A program made the translations under genes and the position numbers. From contig NZ_QSQT01000051.1 in assembly GCF_003437535.1 (NCBI RefSeq), forward strand, positions 1 to 16,134: a DNA stretch of 16,134 nt. The letters are read 5' to 3'. Below the pieces are notes generated by a model, which searched no databases, was not told the DNA's origin, and saw nothing but the letters and a program-made list of their open reading frames with translations. This stretch comes from Phocaeicola plebeius. Its GTDB lineage: Bacteria > Bacteroidota > Bacteroidia > Bacteroidales > Bacteroidaceae. Positions 1 through 7,136 of the stretch are shown here, piece after piece. The first letter of the stretch is position 1. Each line of letters starts with the position of its first letter.

Positions 1-4
1 ATTA

Positions 5-53
5 TTAACGAGGTCGAGATAACAGCTTAACGCTGTTGCTCACCAAACCATTA
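5..53 (+). repeat. Cassette-boundary hairpin repeat R1 (family I)
   Basis: First of ten related intergenic repeats; it begins TTAACG and ends AACCATTA, 19 bases before the next ATG. It folds as GGT with ACC, GAG with CTC and AACAGC with GCTGTT around a TTAAC loop, with AT opposite a single G as an asymmetric internal loop. Its presence at the left edge shows that the array continues upstream of the window. Confidence 0.9.
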
Positions 54-72
54 ATATTATAATCTTCAAATT

Positions 73-504
73 ATGGGATTAAACAATAGGAAAATAATAA
101 TTTATACAGGAACAACAATTTTATTGATTATAATAATTGCCACTCGCTGTCTGGATTTTTTCTTCTTTTTTAATGAGGATAATAGAAGATATACAATAGG
201 CACGTTTTCTGGCATAGGATATTATCGTGGTTCAATCTGTAAATTTAATTACAAAGTGGGTGATTCAATTTATATTGTTGATACAAGGTTTGGACTACAT
301 GATAAAGATTTGAAAAATCTAAGATTGGTTGTCAAATATTCAAATAAATGGGTTGAACATTCAGAACTACTTTTAGAGGTTGTTCCTAAATGGGTACTTG
401 CACCACCAAAAGACGGATGGAAACAGTTCCCTCCTGATATAAACTGGAAAGGTGCAGAGCTTGATACTGCCTATATGCAGAAGTTGAATTTGAGAATACC
501 ATAA
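73..504 (+). CDS. Small membrane-anchored protein of an immunity array (unknown family)
   Basis: 143-residue protein that I do not recognise. Residues about 8-34 are very hydrophobic (isoleucine-rich, ending in a run of five phenylalanines), so the protein is probably an inner-membrane anchor or uncleaved signal followed by a domain of about 105 residues outside the cytoplasm. That domain reads like a small beta-rich fold, with alternating hydrophobic stretches and a Trp/Pro-rich segment near residues 107-125. The gene lies between repeats R1 and R2 and is AT-rich, like the rest of the array. From context I infer an immunity protein against a toxin acting in the periplasm or membrane; nothing in the sequence identifies the toxin. 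The start at 73 follows the repeat by 19 bases, the same arrangement as its neighbours. Confidence 0.75.
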   Translation: MGLNNRKIIIYTGTTILLIIIIATRCLDFFFFFNEDNRRYTIGTFSGIGYYRGSICKFNYKVGDSIYIVDTRFGLHDKDLKNLRLVVKYSNKWVEHSELLLEVVPKWVLAPPKDGWKQFPPDINWKGAELDTAYMQKLNLRIP

Positions 505-528
505 TTTGATGAGAATAAAAATAGAATG

Positions 529-576
529 TTAACAAGGTCGAGATAACAGCTAACGCTGTTCCTCACCAAACCATTA
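529..576 (+). repeat. Cassette-boundary hairpin repeat R2 (family I)
   Basis: Starts TTAACAAGGT and ends AACCATTA. The fold is GGT/ACC, an extra C, GAG/CTC, an AT-versus-C internal loop, then AACAGC/GCTGTT closing a TAAC loop. It lies 24 bases after the previous stop codon and 12 bases before the next ATG. Confidence 0.93.
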
Positions 577-588
577 GCGATAATAATT

Positions 589-1284
589 ATGAATACAGAA
601 GAACTCTATATTTGGAACTATGGAATTGATAAACTGCCTAAAGGATTATTGGAGTTTGGTAGATCTGATGTCTGTGATACTTACGATGAAAGCAAAAGGC
701 AGAAGTTCCAAAACCACGGGCAATGGATGTGGAAAAACAAGAATGGATGGAGAGAAAATTTACCACCAGTCTTATACCTCGTATGCAACAAAAAACCGGG
801 AATCTTGCAATTTGATTTTCTTGATAAATACAGTATAAAACTCAAAATCGTATCGGAAGAGTTTTTATCTTTACTTCAAGAAAATGGATTCATTGATAAA
901 TATGATATTGCAACTATCAAGGTAGTAAACAAGAAAAACGAATCTCTAACGGATAAAAAATACTACGCTTTACGTATAAATCATTATGACAATGATTCTT
1001 TTCATTTCGGGAAAGGCATAACATATCAGAGTGACTTTCAGAAAAAACTAGGTACTTGTTTTACAGTATATCCTGATATGAAACTGAAAGACAGTTCAAT
1101 CAAACAGAATTTCTTCGTTTTAGATAGCATAGAATATGGAGATGGTATAATATTCCGAGAAAGAGTTTTGGATAAGGTGTTGCATTTGTATAGACCTGAA
1201 ATTTACAAATTGTCAGACTACTCCAAAATATGGAATAAAAGAGGCTGTTATCTGTATGGGAATGAACTAATGATTGTGAAATAA
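589..1284 (+). CDS. Imm11/Imm43-like immunity protein (tentative)
   Basis: 231-residue soluble protein with no signal or membrane segment. It is rich in aromatic residues (Trp at 9, 46, 48 and 54). A central segment near residues 84-140 reads like the 'hxIVSExFLxLL' helix and following beta strands of the Imm11 (DUF1629) and Imm43 immunity families, in which a region describing the bound or annotated partner is followed by a short 'serine-glutamate' helix. This assignment is by general pattern and is uncertain. It sits alone between repeats R2 and R3 with no toxin gene beside it, so if it is an immunity protein it is an orphan. Its AT-rich composition matches the adjacent cassettes. Confidence 0.8.
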   Translation: MNTEELYIWNYGIDKLPKGLLEFGRSDVCDTYDESKRQKFQNHGQWMWKNKNGWRENLPPVLYLVCNKKPGILQFDFLDKYSIKLKIVSEEFLSLLQENGFIDKYDIATIKVVNKKNESLTDKKYYALRINHYDNDSFHFGKGITYQSDFQKKLGTCFTVYPDMKLKDSSIKQNFFVLDSIEYGDGIIFRERVLDKVLHLYRPEIYKLSDYSKIWNKRGCYLYGNELMIVK

Positions 1285-1289
1285 AATCG

Positions 1290-1338
1290 TTAACAAGGTC
1301 GAGATAACAGCATAATGCTGTTCCTCACCAAACCATTA
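1290..1338 (+). repeat. Cassette-boundary hairpin repeat R3 (family I)
   Basis: Starts TTAACAAGGT five bases after the stop codon and ends AACCATTA eight bases before the next ATG. The inner stem here is AACAGCA/TGCTGTT with a TAA loop: the apical bases differ from R2 but pairing is kept and lengthened by one pair. Confidence 0.92.
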
Positions 1339-1346
1339 TCAGTAAA

Positions 1347-2360
1347 ATGAATATGAAACATTTTAAGAAGTTTTGCAAATATTTTATTGCGATTTTTTCC
1401 ATTGCTGCGGTATGTGGCTTTACGGGACTTGTAATCAAGGAAGCGGACAATGGCACGTTTTATGATCTGGACACAAAAGAAGCACTTGGCTTTTGTGTAC
1501 AGTTGGGACTGACTGCATTAACATCTCTGATTCCATACAGTTTGAGTGTTGCAACCTTTCTGGTCTTTTGGGCAATGGATAGAGAAAAGTGGAGCGTTTT
1601 TTTCCGTACATTGGCAATCGGGCTGATTCTTGTCCTGCCTTTGTCGGCAATGACCTATTATTATGACTGGTTTGTGCGTCCACAGATGATGGTCATATCC
1701 GTCATAAAAAAAGTTGAAATGAAACAGAGCTATCCCCAGTCACTGGCAGACAAGTACGGTGTAAGCATGGAACAGATATTGAACAAAAAGCCTATGTCTA
1801 TGTCCAAGACAAAGCTGACAGCCCAGATAGATTCTCTTGAAACATCTTTTCAGGCTGATATTGACACATGCGGGCTGCTGCTCTCCATGCTACCGGACAC
1901 CTTGGCATCGAAAGCCTATGACTGCTATCGGTTGGAAAGAATAGGAGTTGTGTATCAATACGCTGTTCATCCTACTGCCAGCGAAGACAGTCTGATGTAC
2001 GTAGCACATACAGAATTATACCAGCACGCATTCGGTGCATGGAAAATTTCAAATGAACTGCAACGTCATAAACAAGAATATTTTGGCAGGACTCTCAATA
2101 CAGGGTGTATATACATCGCTTATATCCTGTTTGCCTTCTTGGGCTATCTGTTCCGCTTCAAACCGATAAAGAAAATATTGGCTGTTTTTGCAGTACTGAT
2201 TGTAGCCGCCTGGATTTATAATGAAATTAATTCTATTGTTCAGGGATATGCAAAGAAACTCAATACGGAATCCCATCAAATTGTGGACGATACCTATAAA
2301 GAGATAGATGAGATAAGGGAAAGCAAACAGAGAGAAATGAAGACAGACACACAATTATAA
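1347..2360 (+). CDS. Multi-pass membrane protein of the array (unknown)
   Basis: 337-residue protein, the largest membrane protein in the array. Predicted membrane segments lie near residues 12-30, 50-76, 86-106, 253-271 and 276-294; a hydrophilic domain of about 140 residues (107-250) separates the first three from the last two, and a charged, coil-like tail follows. The layout of three helices, large soluble loop and more helices loosely recalls LptF/LptG permeases, but I see no specific motif, so no function is assigned. Its codon use is less AT-rich than that of its neighbours, suggesting a different source from the flanking cassettes. By position it should be a membrane immunity factor or other defence cargo. 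Confidence 0.8.
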   Translation: MNMKHFKKFCKYFIAIFSIAAVCGFTGLVIKEADNGTFYDLDTKEALGFCVQLGLTALTSLIPYSLSVATFLVFWAMDREKWSVFFRTLAIGLILVLPLSAMTYYYDWFVRPQMMVISVIKKVEMKQSYPQSLADKYGVSMEQILNKKPMSMSKTKLTAQIDSLETSFQADIDTCGLLLSMLPDTLASKAYDCYRLERIGVVYQYAVHPTASEDSLMYVAHTELYQHAFGAWKISNELQRHKQEYFGRTLNTGCIYIAYILFAFLGYLFRFKPIKKILAVFAVLIVAAWIYNEINSIVQGYAKKLNTESHQIVDDTYKEIDEIRESKQREMKTDTQL

Positions 2361-2368
2361 TAATTGTT

Positions 2369-2425
2369 TTAACTACAATAGACTAAGAACCATTAGATTA
2401 AATAATGAAAAAGATACAATACTGA
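2369..2425 (+). pseudogene. Remnant of an emptied cassette (collapsed repeat plus 6-codon ORF)
   Basis: The sequence keeps the outer ends of a boundary repeat, TTAAC at 2369-2373 and AACCATTA at 2388-2395, with the central hairpin missing. Nine bases later an ATG at 2405 opens a frame of only six codons (MKKIQY) whose TGA at 2423-2425 directly abuts the TAACG of repeat R4. This is what would remain if most of a repeat and most of a cassette gene had been deleted. Whether it is a fossil or chance similarity cannot be settled from one copy. Confidence 0.45.
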
Positions 2426-2469
2426 TAACGAAGCAGGATAACGGACAAGCCGTTCCCTGCTAACCATTA
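2426..2469 (+). repeat. Cassette-boundary hairpin repeat R4 (family II)
   Basis: Different primary sequence from R1-R3 but the same plan: TAACG at the left end and AACCATTA at the right end. Outer stem AGCAGG/CCTGCT, AT-versus-C internal loop, inner stem AACGG/CCGTT, ACAAG loop. Confidence 0.92.
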
Positions 2470-2490
2470 TAAACAATAAAACAATTTTTT

Positions 2491-2925
2491 ATGGAAGATT
2501 CTGATATTCTAAAGAGATTTGACAATGATAAGCTAATAGATGTTGTAAAAAATTATAAGCGTTATGGCTATGATGATGAAATTCGTGATTATGCTATTAA
2601 TTTATTGAAAGAAAGAGGCTGGAGCGTTGAGGATTTGAAAACATTCGGTTATTGGGAAAATTCCGATTACGAAGAAGCATTGATACAATACAAAGCTTAT
2701 TGTAGAAATTCACTGATAGCTGTCTGTGTCTTGGTGTTAAGTCTTTGTATGCTGGCGCCTATCTATCTTGTATTTGTTTTTATGGCATATCGGAATGTAT
2801 GTAAGTTCTATCAGGCATTAGGGAGAAAGGAAGAAGCCGTATTCTCCTTTGACTTGTGTTGGCATGTTTTGTTGTTCTTTTACCTAAAAGAGAAAATGAA
2901 AGAGGAGTTGAAAGGAATAAGATAA
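2491..2925 (+). CDS. Small protein with N-terminal helical domain and membrane segments
   Basis: 144 residues. The first 60 are hydrophilic and predicted helical, with a pattern of the kind 'Y-x-x-x-I-R-x-x-A-(I/L)-x-L-L-x-E-R-G' at residues 26-43, which I associate with small Bacteroidales proteins found in defence and immunity clusters. Residues about 75-100 form one long or two short membrane helices, and 119-133 another hydrophobic stretch, followed by a basic tail. No catalytic residues stand out. It is a single-gene cassette between R4 and R5. I infer a membrane immunity protein; the partner is unknown. Confidence 0.78.
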   Translation: MEDSDILKRFDNDKLIDVVKNYKRYGYDDEIRDYAINLLKERGWSVEDLKTFGYWENSDYEEALIQYKAYCRNSLIAVCVLVLSLCMLAPIYLVFVFMAYRNVCKFYQALGRKEEAVFSFDLCWHVLLFFYLKEKMKEELKGIR

Positions 2926-2930
2926 GTTTA

Positions 2931-2978
2931 TAACAAGGTCGAGAAAACAACTTAACGTTGTCTCTCACCAACCCATTA
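2931..2978 (+). repeat. Cassette-boundary hairpin repeat R5 (family I, covariant)
   Basis: Begins TAACAAGGT and ends ACCCATTA. Relative to R2, the inner stem changes from ACAGC/GCTGT to ACAAC/GTTGT: a G:C pair has become A:T on both sides, a true compensatory change. The outer GGT/ACC and GAG/CTC pairs are retained. Confidence 0.92.
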
Positions 2979-3000
2979 ACATCAAAAACAGTGTACCATA

Positions 3001-3756
3001 ATGGAAACAAGAGATAAACTTTTTACAGAAAAGCAATATTTAGATCAACTGACTAAATATTCACGGAGAAGTAAACAACTGGAAAATAGTATTGATGAAC
3101 TTCTTAAAGCGGAAAAAGAACATGTTCAGTTATATTCGATACCGAACAGAGAAGTTCTTAATAATAAATACAATACACTTTTTGGATGTAAACTAAATTC
3201 TTTTGTGACAAAATATTCAATGGGAGAAGATGTGGTAAAACTAAGAAGTGATTATGATGATTTAGTAAAAATATTAAAAGATAATTGGACTATTACAGGT
3301 GGATATGTACAGATGTTATGGATGTTATCTATAGGGATAATGTTAGATACAGATGAACGTAATATGAGGATATTGTCAAACATGATTGATAATGAAAATG
3401 TGAGTGATGCCTTGTATGACTTTTTAATAAAATACAGATTAACCGATTGGAAAAGATGTTCCGACACAGTATTGTTTCCAGTTCCTTATCAAAGTACATT
3501 GTCTATAATTTCCAACAACAATCAAAGTAAAGAATTGTCCCTCCAGAAATTAGAGAAGTATCTTAAAAAGGAATGGTATCGAGGTCATTCTGATTGCTCT
3601 TGGCATAACGATCATAAATATGGTATCATACATGACGGTTATTGGAGCTTTGAAAGCGGTGCATTGGTCAAGGTCTTGGGGCTGGATGACAGCAGCCTGA
3701 AAGGGTTACCCTATTATCCATACGATATGGTACATTGGAACGACAACATTAAATAG
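3001..3756 (+). CDS. PoNi-family immunity protein (DUF1910/DUF1911)
   Basis: 251-residue soluble, mostly helical protein. The N-terminus (residues about 1-115) reads like the DUF1910 domain, and the C-terminus like DUF1911: residues 194-206 carry a Trp/His-rich segment, residues 212-230 carry the hallmark GYWSFE followed by GALVKVLGLDDSSL, and it ends with a YPYDMVHW segment. DUF1910/DUF1911 proteins (PoNi) neutralise PoNe DNase toxins delivered by type VI, type VII or Esx-like secretion by binding the toxin in the cytoplasm. No PoNe gene is near, so this is an orphan immunity gene. It is the first gene of the only clear two-gene cassette, with 8 bases to the next gene and no repeat between them. 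Its last codons are repeated after the second gene. Confidence 0.88.
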   Translation: METRDKLFTEKQYLDQLTKYSRRSKQLENSIDELLKAEKEHVQLYSIPNREVLNNKYNTLFGCKLNSFVTKYSMGEDVVKLRSDYDDLVKILKDNWTITGGYVQMLWMLSIGIMLDTDERNMRILSNMIDNENVSDALYDFLIKYRLTDWKRCSDTVLFPVPYQSTLSIISNNNQSKELSLQKLEKYLKKEWYRGHSDCSWHNDHKYGIIHDGYWSFESGALVKVLGLDDSSLKGLPYYPYDMVHWNDNIK

Positions 3757-3764
3757 CGATAAGT

Positions 3765-4286
3765 ATGAGTTACTCTGTTTGTGCATATTTGACAGAAGCC
3801 GATAAGGTAAAGTCTGTTTATGGAGCTCGTGATAATCTGCTGCTTAACCAATTAAAGGCAGCACTGAAGCCGGGACTTGACAGTTTGAACGATTATTTCA
3901 GCGATAGTCTGAACGCAGATATGGATGCTTATGCTGTATTGGCTGATATTGTGAACGGAGAAATCCGTTATCCCGAAATCGCTTTCATGTACGGGTATGT
4001 GTATGAAAAGATTTGCAACCATTATGGAACGCAAATCTATTGTGCGGAAAACCTTTGGCAACTGGATAGCCAAAGTATATTCATCCCTATTCCATTAAGT
4101 GATGATTTTCCTTATATCATTAGCATACCTGTATCTGAATTGGAGAGCAAGAGGACGGAATACAATTCGCTGGAAGAGGGTAATGGTATCGGCGATTACG
4201 ACTACGAGGAGGAAATGGACGACTTGAATTTCATTTTCGATGAAGCTATTGAAGCACAAAAGGACCTTGTGATTATGGTGTATTGA
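3765..4286 (+). CDS. Acidic soluble protein, second gene of the PoNi cassette (DUF7691-like, tentative)
   Basis: 173-residue soluble, acidic protein without signal peptide. The opening MSYSVCAYL followed by a helix with 'D-K-x-x-x-x-x-G-A-R-D-x-x-L-L' resembles a family of small proteins (DUF7691 as I remember it) found beside toxins in many phyla. This assignment is from memory of the pattern. The tail contains an acidic stretch (residues about 141-150) typical of DNase or basic-toxin inhibitors. It is translated 8 bases after the PoNi gene and is probably co-expressed with it; the pair may have been acquired together or joined by deletion of an intervening repeat. Confidence 0.78.
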   Translation: MSYSVCAYLTEADKVKSVYGARDNLLLNQLKAALKPGLDSLNDYFSDSLNADMDAYAVLADIVNGEIRYPEIAFMYGYVYEKICNHYGTQIYCAENLWQLDSQSIFIPIPLSDDFPYIISIPVSELESKRTEYNSLEEGNGIGDYDYEEEMDDLNFIFDEAIEAQKDLVIMVY

Positions 4287-4317
4287 TATGGTACACTGGA
4301 ATGAGAATAAAATATGA
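4285..4317 (+). pseudogene. Duplicated 3' end of a PoNi-like gene
   Basis: This stretch reads D-M-V-H-W-N-E-N-K-I then TGA and closely matches the last codons of the PoNi gene at 3724-3756, which read D-M-V-H-W-N-D-N-I-K then TAG. The DNA is similar too (GATATGGTACA.TGGAA). It overlaps the final bases of the preceding gene and runs up to repeat R6. It is best explained as the scar of a second PoNi gene, or of a gene inserted just before the original PoNi end. Confidence 0.65.
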
Positions 4318-4319
4318 TG

Positions 4320-4365
4320 TTAACGAAGCAGGATAACGGACAAGCCGTTCCCTGCTTAACCATTA
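4320..4365 (+). repeat. Cassette-boundary hairpin repeat R6 (family II)
   Basis: TTAACG to AACCATTA. Outer stem AAGCAGG/CCTGCTT (7 pairs), AT-versus-C internal loop, inner stem AACGG/CCGTT, loop ACAAG. Nearly identical to R4, 1.9 kb away. Confidence 0.93.
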
Positions 4366-4390
4366 TCGATAATAATAAAACAAATAAAAT

Positions 4391-4942
4391 ATGAACGAAC
4401 GATATGCCAAATGTATTTCATTTGATAAGAATGTAAAAGGTAGAATTGGTGGTAATCCCCCAAAATGTATAGAAGATCAAATCCCCAGCGATTATAAATT
4501 CTATGCAACATTAGTTCATCCTGAAAAGGAGAATACTATGCTATCTATCTTGATTCATCAAGATTATGATACTCTTATTGATAACAATAAATATCCCTCA
4601 ATAGCAGTAAAAATAGTTGAGCATGAATTTTCTGAAATTGGTAATTGTGTAGAAAAACGAAATGCTAATTTAAGAATGTGTTCTATTAGCGAATATTCAG
4701 AAGATAAGGATAGCGAAAATGTATTTATAAAAATAGGAGGAACTCCTTTTCTTATTCAAGATGAAGAAACGTATTACAAAGAATTAGAGGAACATGGTTT
4801 TTTCTTCTTTTTGTCAATAGACGAAGATGGATATAGTGAGGATGTTATCATTGGAAGTTATCCATTTGGATATGGAGCATTGTACTTATATAAGCATCAT
4901 ATGACCAATGAAATAATCGCTGGATTTTGGCAATATTCGTAA
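4391..4942 (+). CDS. DUF1963/YwqG-like protein, probable immunity protein
   Basis: 183-residue soluble protein. The C-terminal half contains IGGTPFLIQ at about residues 116-124, then an aromatic strand and IDEDGY near 143-148, a GYGALYLY strand near 160-167 and a terminal GFWQYS. This order (GGxPxxIQ, a 'flxxiDxD' strand, a 'G-x-x-Y-x-y' strand, a terminal aromatic-Gln) is the pattern of the DUF1963 (YwqG-like) family, members of which occur as immunity proteins beside polymorphic toxins. The match is by motif order only. The gene is a single cassette between R6 and R7, with no toxin nearby. Confidence 0.78.
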   Translation: MNERYAKCISFDKNVKGRIGGNPPKCIEDQIPSDYKFYATLVHPEKENTMLSILIHQDYDTLIDNNKYPSIAVKIVEHEFSEIGNCVEKRNANLRMCSISEYSEDKDSENVFIKIGGTPFLIQDEETYYKELEEHGFFFFLSIDEDGYSEDVIIGSYPFGYGALYLYKHHMTNEIIAGFWQYS

Positions 4943-4953
4943 AAATATATCGA

Positions 4954-4999
4954 TAACAAGCACCTGTGCCACCTAACAGTGGCAAGCTGCATCCCATTA
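4954..4999 (+). repeat. Cassette-boundary hairpin repeat R7 (family III, divergent)
   Basis: Only the ends match the other repeats (TAACAAG at the left, CCCATTA at the right), yet the fold is the same: outer stem GCA.CT / AG.TGC with one C:C mismatch, a GT-versus-A internal loop, and inner stem GCCAC/GTGGC with a CTAACA loop. Nearly all stem bases differ from families I and II while pairing is kept. Confidence 0.85.
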
Positions 5000-5015
5000 T
5001 GAACAGTAGCAATAT

Positions 5016-5375
5016 ATGATACATAGAATATTAGGATATTTATGGTATAAGACAGAATACTTAATCCGACATTCAGATTCTTGGCATGTCCCAGATGTGT
5101 TAAGTATTGTAATTATGTTTTACGGAGTAGATATAGCTTTGATATATTGGGCAGCTACAAGTGTTAATCCGGGACCACTTTTTCTGCTTGCCTTTCCTCT
5201 TGTATGGATTATTCTGTATATTTATTATCATTATAAACGACGGTATTTGAAAATTCGAGAGGACGAATCGTATAAGAAATATTCCAATATATGGGCTATT
5301 CTATTTTTAATATTACCATTTATTATTCTAATTGTATTGCTGTTTATGGCAGATAAATTTTATATGCCATATTAA
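5016..5375 (+). CDS. Small three-helix membrane protein (array membrane family)
   Basis: 119 residues with membrane segments at about 28-47, 53-71 and 92-111. It opens with 'xxxLGYLWYKTEYLI' and has a basic cytoplasmic motif YHYKRRY (71-77) directly after the second helix, followed by a 'Y-K-K-Y' segment. The same plan, an N-terminal '(D/G)YL(Y/F/W)Y(R/K)' patch, a '(Y/N)xKR' motif after the second helix and a 'KY' segment, is found in the two membrane proteins at 6637-7107 and 7222-7617, so I regard the three as diverged relatives. The family is unknown to me. Small multi-pass immunity proteins commonly counter pore-forming or membrane-inserting toxins; that role is inferred. Confidence 0.77.
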   Translation: MIHRILGYLWYKTEYLIRHSDSWHVPDVLSIVIMFYGVDIALIYWAATSVNPGPLFLLAFPLVWIILYIYYHYKRRYLKIREDESYKKYSNIWAILFLILPFIILIVLLFMADKFYMPY

Positions 5376-5398
5376 TCTTTTATAATAAAATAAGTTCA

Positions 5399-5445
5399 TA
5401 ACAAGGTTGAGATAACAGCTAACGCTGTTTCTCACCAAACCATTA
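5399..5445 (+). repeat. Cassette-boundary hairpin repeat R8 (family I)
   Basis: TAACAAGGT to AACCATTA. GGT/ACC, GAG/CTC and AACAGC/GCTGTT stems with a TAAC loop. The internal loop is AT versus T, and the unpaired base between GGT and GAG is T instead of C. Confidence 0.92.
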
Positions 5446-5463
5446 GCGAAAACAGAAACCAGT

Positions 5464-6546
5464 ATGATACAGCAAATAGAAAAACTGAAAGAAATAATCA
5501 ATCAAAACAGCATGGGGCACTTGCCTTTACCTCACCGTGTTGATTTGATGAAACAAATAGGCGACATACGGACAGTACAGAAAGTGCTGTGTGAGTGCTG
5601 CAAAAAAGCTTGTTCCTGCTTTCCAGAAGAATTTGGAGCAGAAAGCCTGTTATACGATGTCTTGTCGGAAATGGACAGTTATCTGTACAAGAATAAAGGA
5701 ACTGCCGAAAGCATATTGGTCTCAATAGAACGGCTGCACAATTATGTGGAACAATCCGCAGACAGTCCCGAAGGCATGGCAGGTTGGGCTATCATAGCTT
5801 TGGGATATGCAATCCATTACGATGCAGCTTCCATATTGTCAATAGAGGATTATGATGGTGAAGATGATGATGCTTTCGACTTTGAAAGTTGGAATGCGGA
5901 TTTTATAGGCTCGATAGCTTGCTCTGGCAGCAATCCTTTCGTGGAAACAGGAGACGTAGAGAAACGTAAGGAGTACTGGCTGTGGTATGTAAAAATGGTA
6001 TTGGAAGTTTCTCAAAATCCAAATGCCAAATACCAGTCATTGCCAGTATGCAAAAGTGCAACTCCTTTAATTGATATACCTGTTCGTCATCAATTAGATT
6101 TAGTAAAAACAAATAAAAGAATATCTTTTGATGATATTAGAGATGCTATTTTACTTCAAATACCTTCTGGGATAAAATGGGATTTTATAGATGTTTTATT
6201 TGTATCATGCACCAGCAGTATGTTAAATATACATTCTTCTACTGGAGATAAGATAAAAATAGGGACAATGGCGACCATCAATATATGCAAGGAATTTAGA
6301 TTAAAACGAAAAGAAATGTATATGTATTATCCAAAGGAAGGAGCTTGGTTCTCTCTAAAAATGGTCATTAACTCAAATAGTTCTTACAATTTGGATTTTA
6401 ATTATGATAATTGGGATGAAATTCCAAGTTATTTCCAGGAATTAGATTGGATTTTGAGCTTTTACACCAAATTTCCACGAAGTATAGAATATACCCCTAA
6501 GTGGTTAAGGAAAATAGTTGGAAGTAGAAAGCTGTACTTGACTTAG
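5464..6546 (+). CDS. Fusion of two immunity domains (Imm5-like + DUF600/YezG-like)
   Basis: 360-residue soluble protein made of two parts. Residues about 1-185 are helical and end with 'KRKEYWLWYVKMVLEV', like the conserved 'xxYWxWYL' helix of Imm5-type immunity proteins. Residues about 215-360 look like the DUF600/YezG immunity family: an amphipathic first helix with 'PSGIKW', an 'EFRLKRKEMYMYYPKEGAW' helix and turn, a beta strand ending in 'FNYDNW', then a C-terminal helix. The DNA changes character at about 6061 (residue 200): the first part has moderate G+C, the second is strongly AT-rich. One uninterrupted frame thus seems to join genes of different origin. It could be a bivalent immunity protein or an in-frame recombination product with only one working half. 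Confidence 0.8.
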   Translation: MIQQIEKLKEIINQNSMGHLPLPHRVDLMKQIGDIRTVQKVLCECCKKACSCFPEEFGAESLLYDVLSEMDSYLYKNKGTAESILVSIERLHNYVEQSADSPEGMAGWAIIALGYAIHYDAASILSIEDYDGEDDDAFDFESWNADFIGSIACSGSNPFVETGDVEKRKEYWLWYVKMVLEVSQNPNAKYQSLPVCKSATPLIDIPVRHQLDLVKTNKRISFDDIRDAILLQIPSGIKWDFIDVLFVSCTSSMLNIHSSTGDKIKIGTMATINICKEFRLKRKEMYMYYPKEGAWFSLKMVINSNSSYNLDFNYDNWDEIPSYFQELDWILSFYTKFPRSIEYTPKWLRKIVGSRKLYLT

Positions 6547-6574
6547 TTTCTGTGAGTATATAAAATAATTTCGC

Positions 6575-6618
6575 TAACAACGCAGGATAACGGCAAGCCG
6601 TTCCCTGCTGAACCATTA
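6575..6618 (+). repeat. Cassette-boundary hairpin repeat R9 (family II)
   Basis: TAACAACG to AACCATTA. Outer stem GCAGG/CCTGC, AT-versus-C internal loop, inner stem AACGG/CCGTT with a shortened CAAG loop (one base fewer than R4 and R6). Confidence 0.92.
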
Positions 6619-6636
6619 GTAACAATAATATTGAAA

Positions 6637-7107
6637 ATGAAAAAAAGAAAAGAGACGATAAGTCGTTTTGAGTTAAATAACTTGATACGAGAGGGTAAGA
6701 AATACAGGTATTATTTTTTTGATTATCTGTATTATCGGTTGTATGTTGGTTATCGGAGACATAATGAACCTGCACGTATCAGTTCCTGTCTCTTTTTAGG
6801 GATGATTTGTATAATACTGTTTGGCTTTTTAGGTCTTTTCTTTAACATAGTACTGACTTATGATTGGTTATTAGACAACTTTACCCCCATTCAGGTGAAA
6901 AGAATATTTGTGGGGTTAGGAATTTTTTTCCCTATTGCATTTTTTATTCGATACAATCGTAAAAGGACTACCGCTATACTTTTGAAATACAAAGGCAATA
7001 TATGGAATAAGATAATTCCTGCATGGATAATATATTTGTCTCCTATATTAATATTCTTTATATGCATATTGATGTGTAAAATATTATTTCATCTAAAAAT
7101 GATTTGA
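6637..7107 (+). CDS. Small membrane protein (array membrane family)
   Basis: 156 residues from the ATG at 6637; a TTG at 6631 is in frame but the ATG fits the spacing to R9 (18 bases). A basic N-terminus (1-25) precedes 'FFDYLYYRLYVGYRRHNE'. Membrane helices lie at about 50-73, 88-104 and 128-149; the motif RYNRKR (105-110) follows the second, then LLKYKGN. These landmarks align with those of the next gene ('DYLFYRYY', HYNKKR, LLEKYQNN), so the two are paralogues standing side by side, and more distantly with the protein at 5016-5375. Function unknown; a membrane immunity factor is the likely role from context. Confidence 0.77.
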   Translation: MKKRKETISRFELNNLIREGKKYRYYFFDYLYYRLYVGYRRHNEPARISSCLFLGMICIILFGFLGLFFNIVLTYDWLLDNFTPIQVKRIFVGLGIFFPIAFFIRYNRKRTTAILLKYKGNIWNKIIPAWIIYLSPILIFFICILMCKILFHLKMI

Positions 7108-7136
7108 TGTTTAAGAGATTAAATATAAAAATCCGC

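Noticed and set aside
620..838. 72-codon open frame overlapping the 231-residue array gene
   Set aside because: Contained in another frame of a gene that fits the repeat-to-ATG spacing; no recognisable features.
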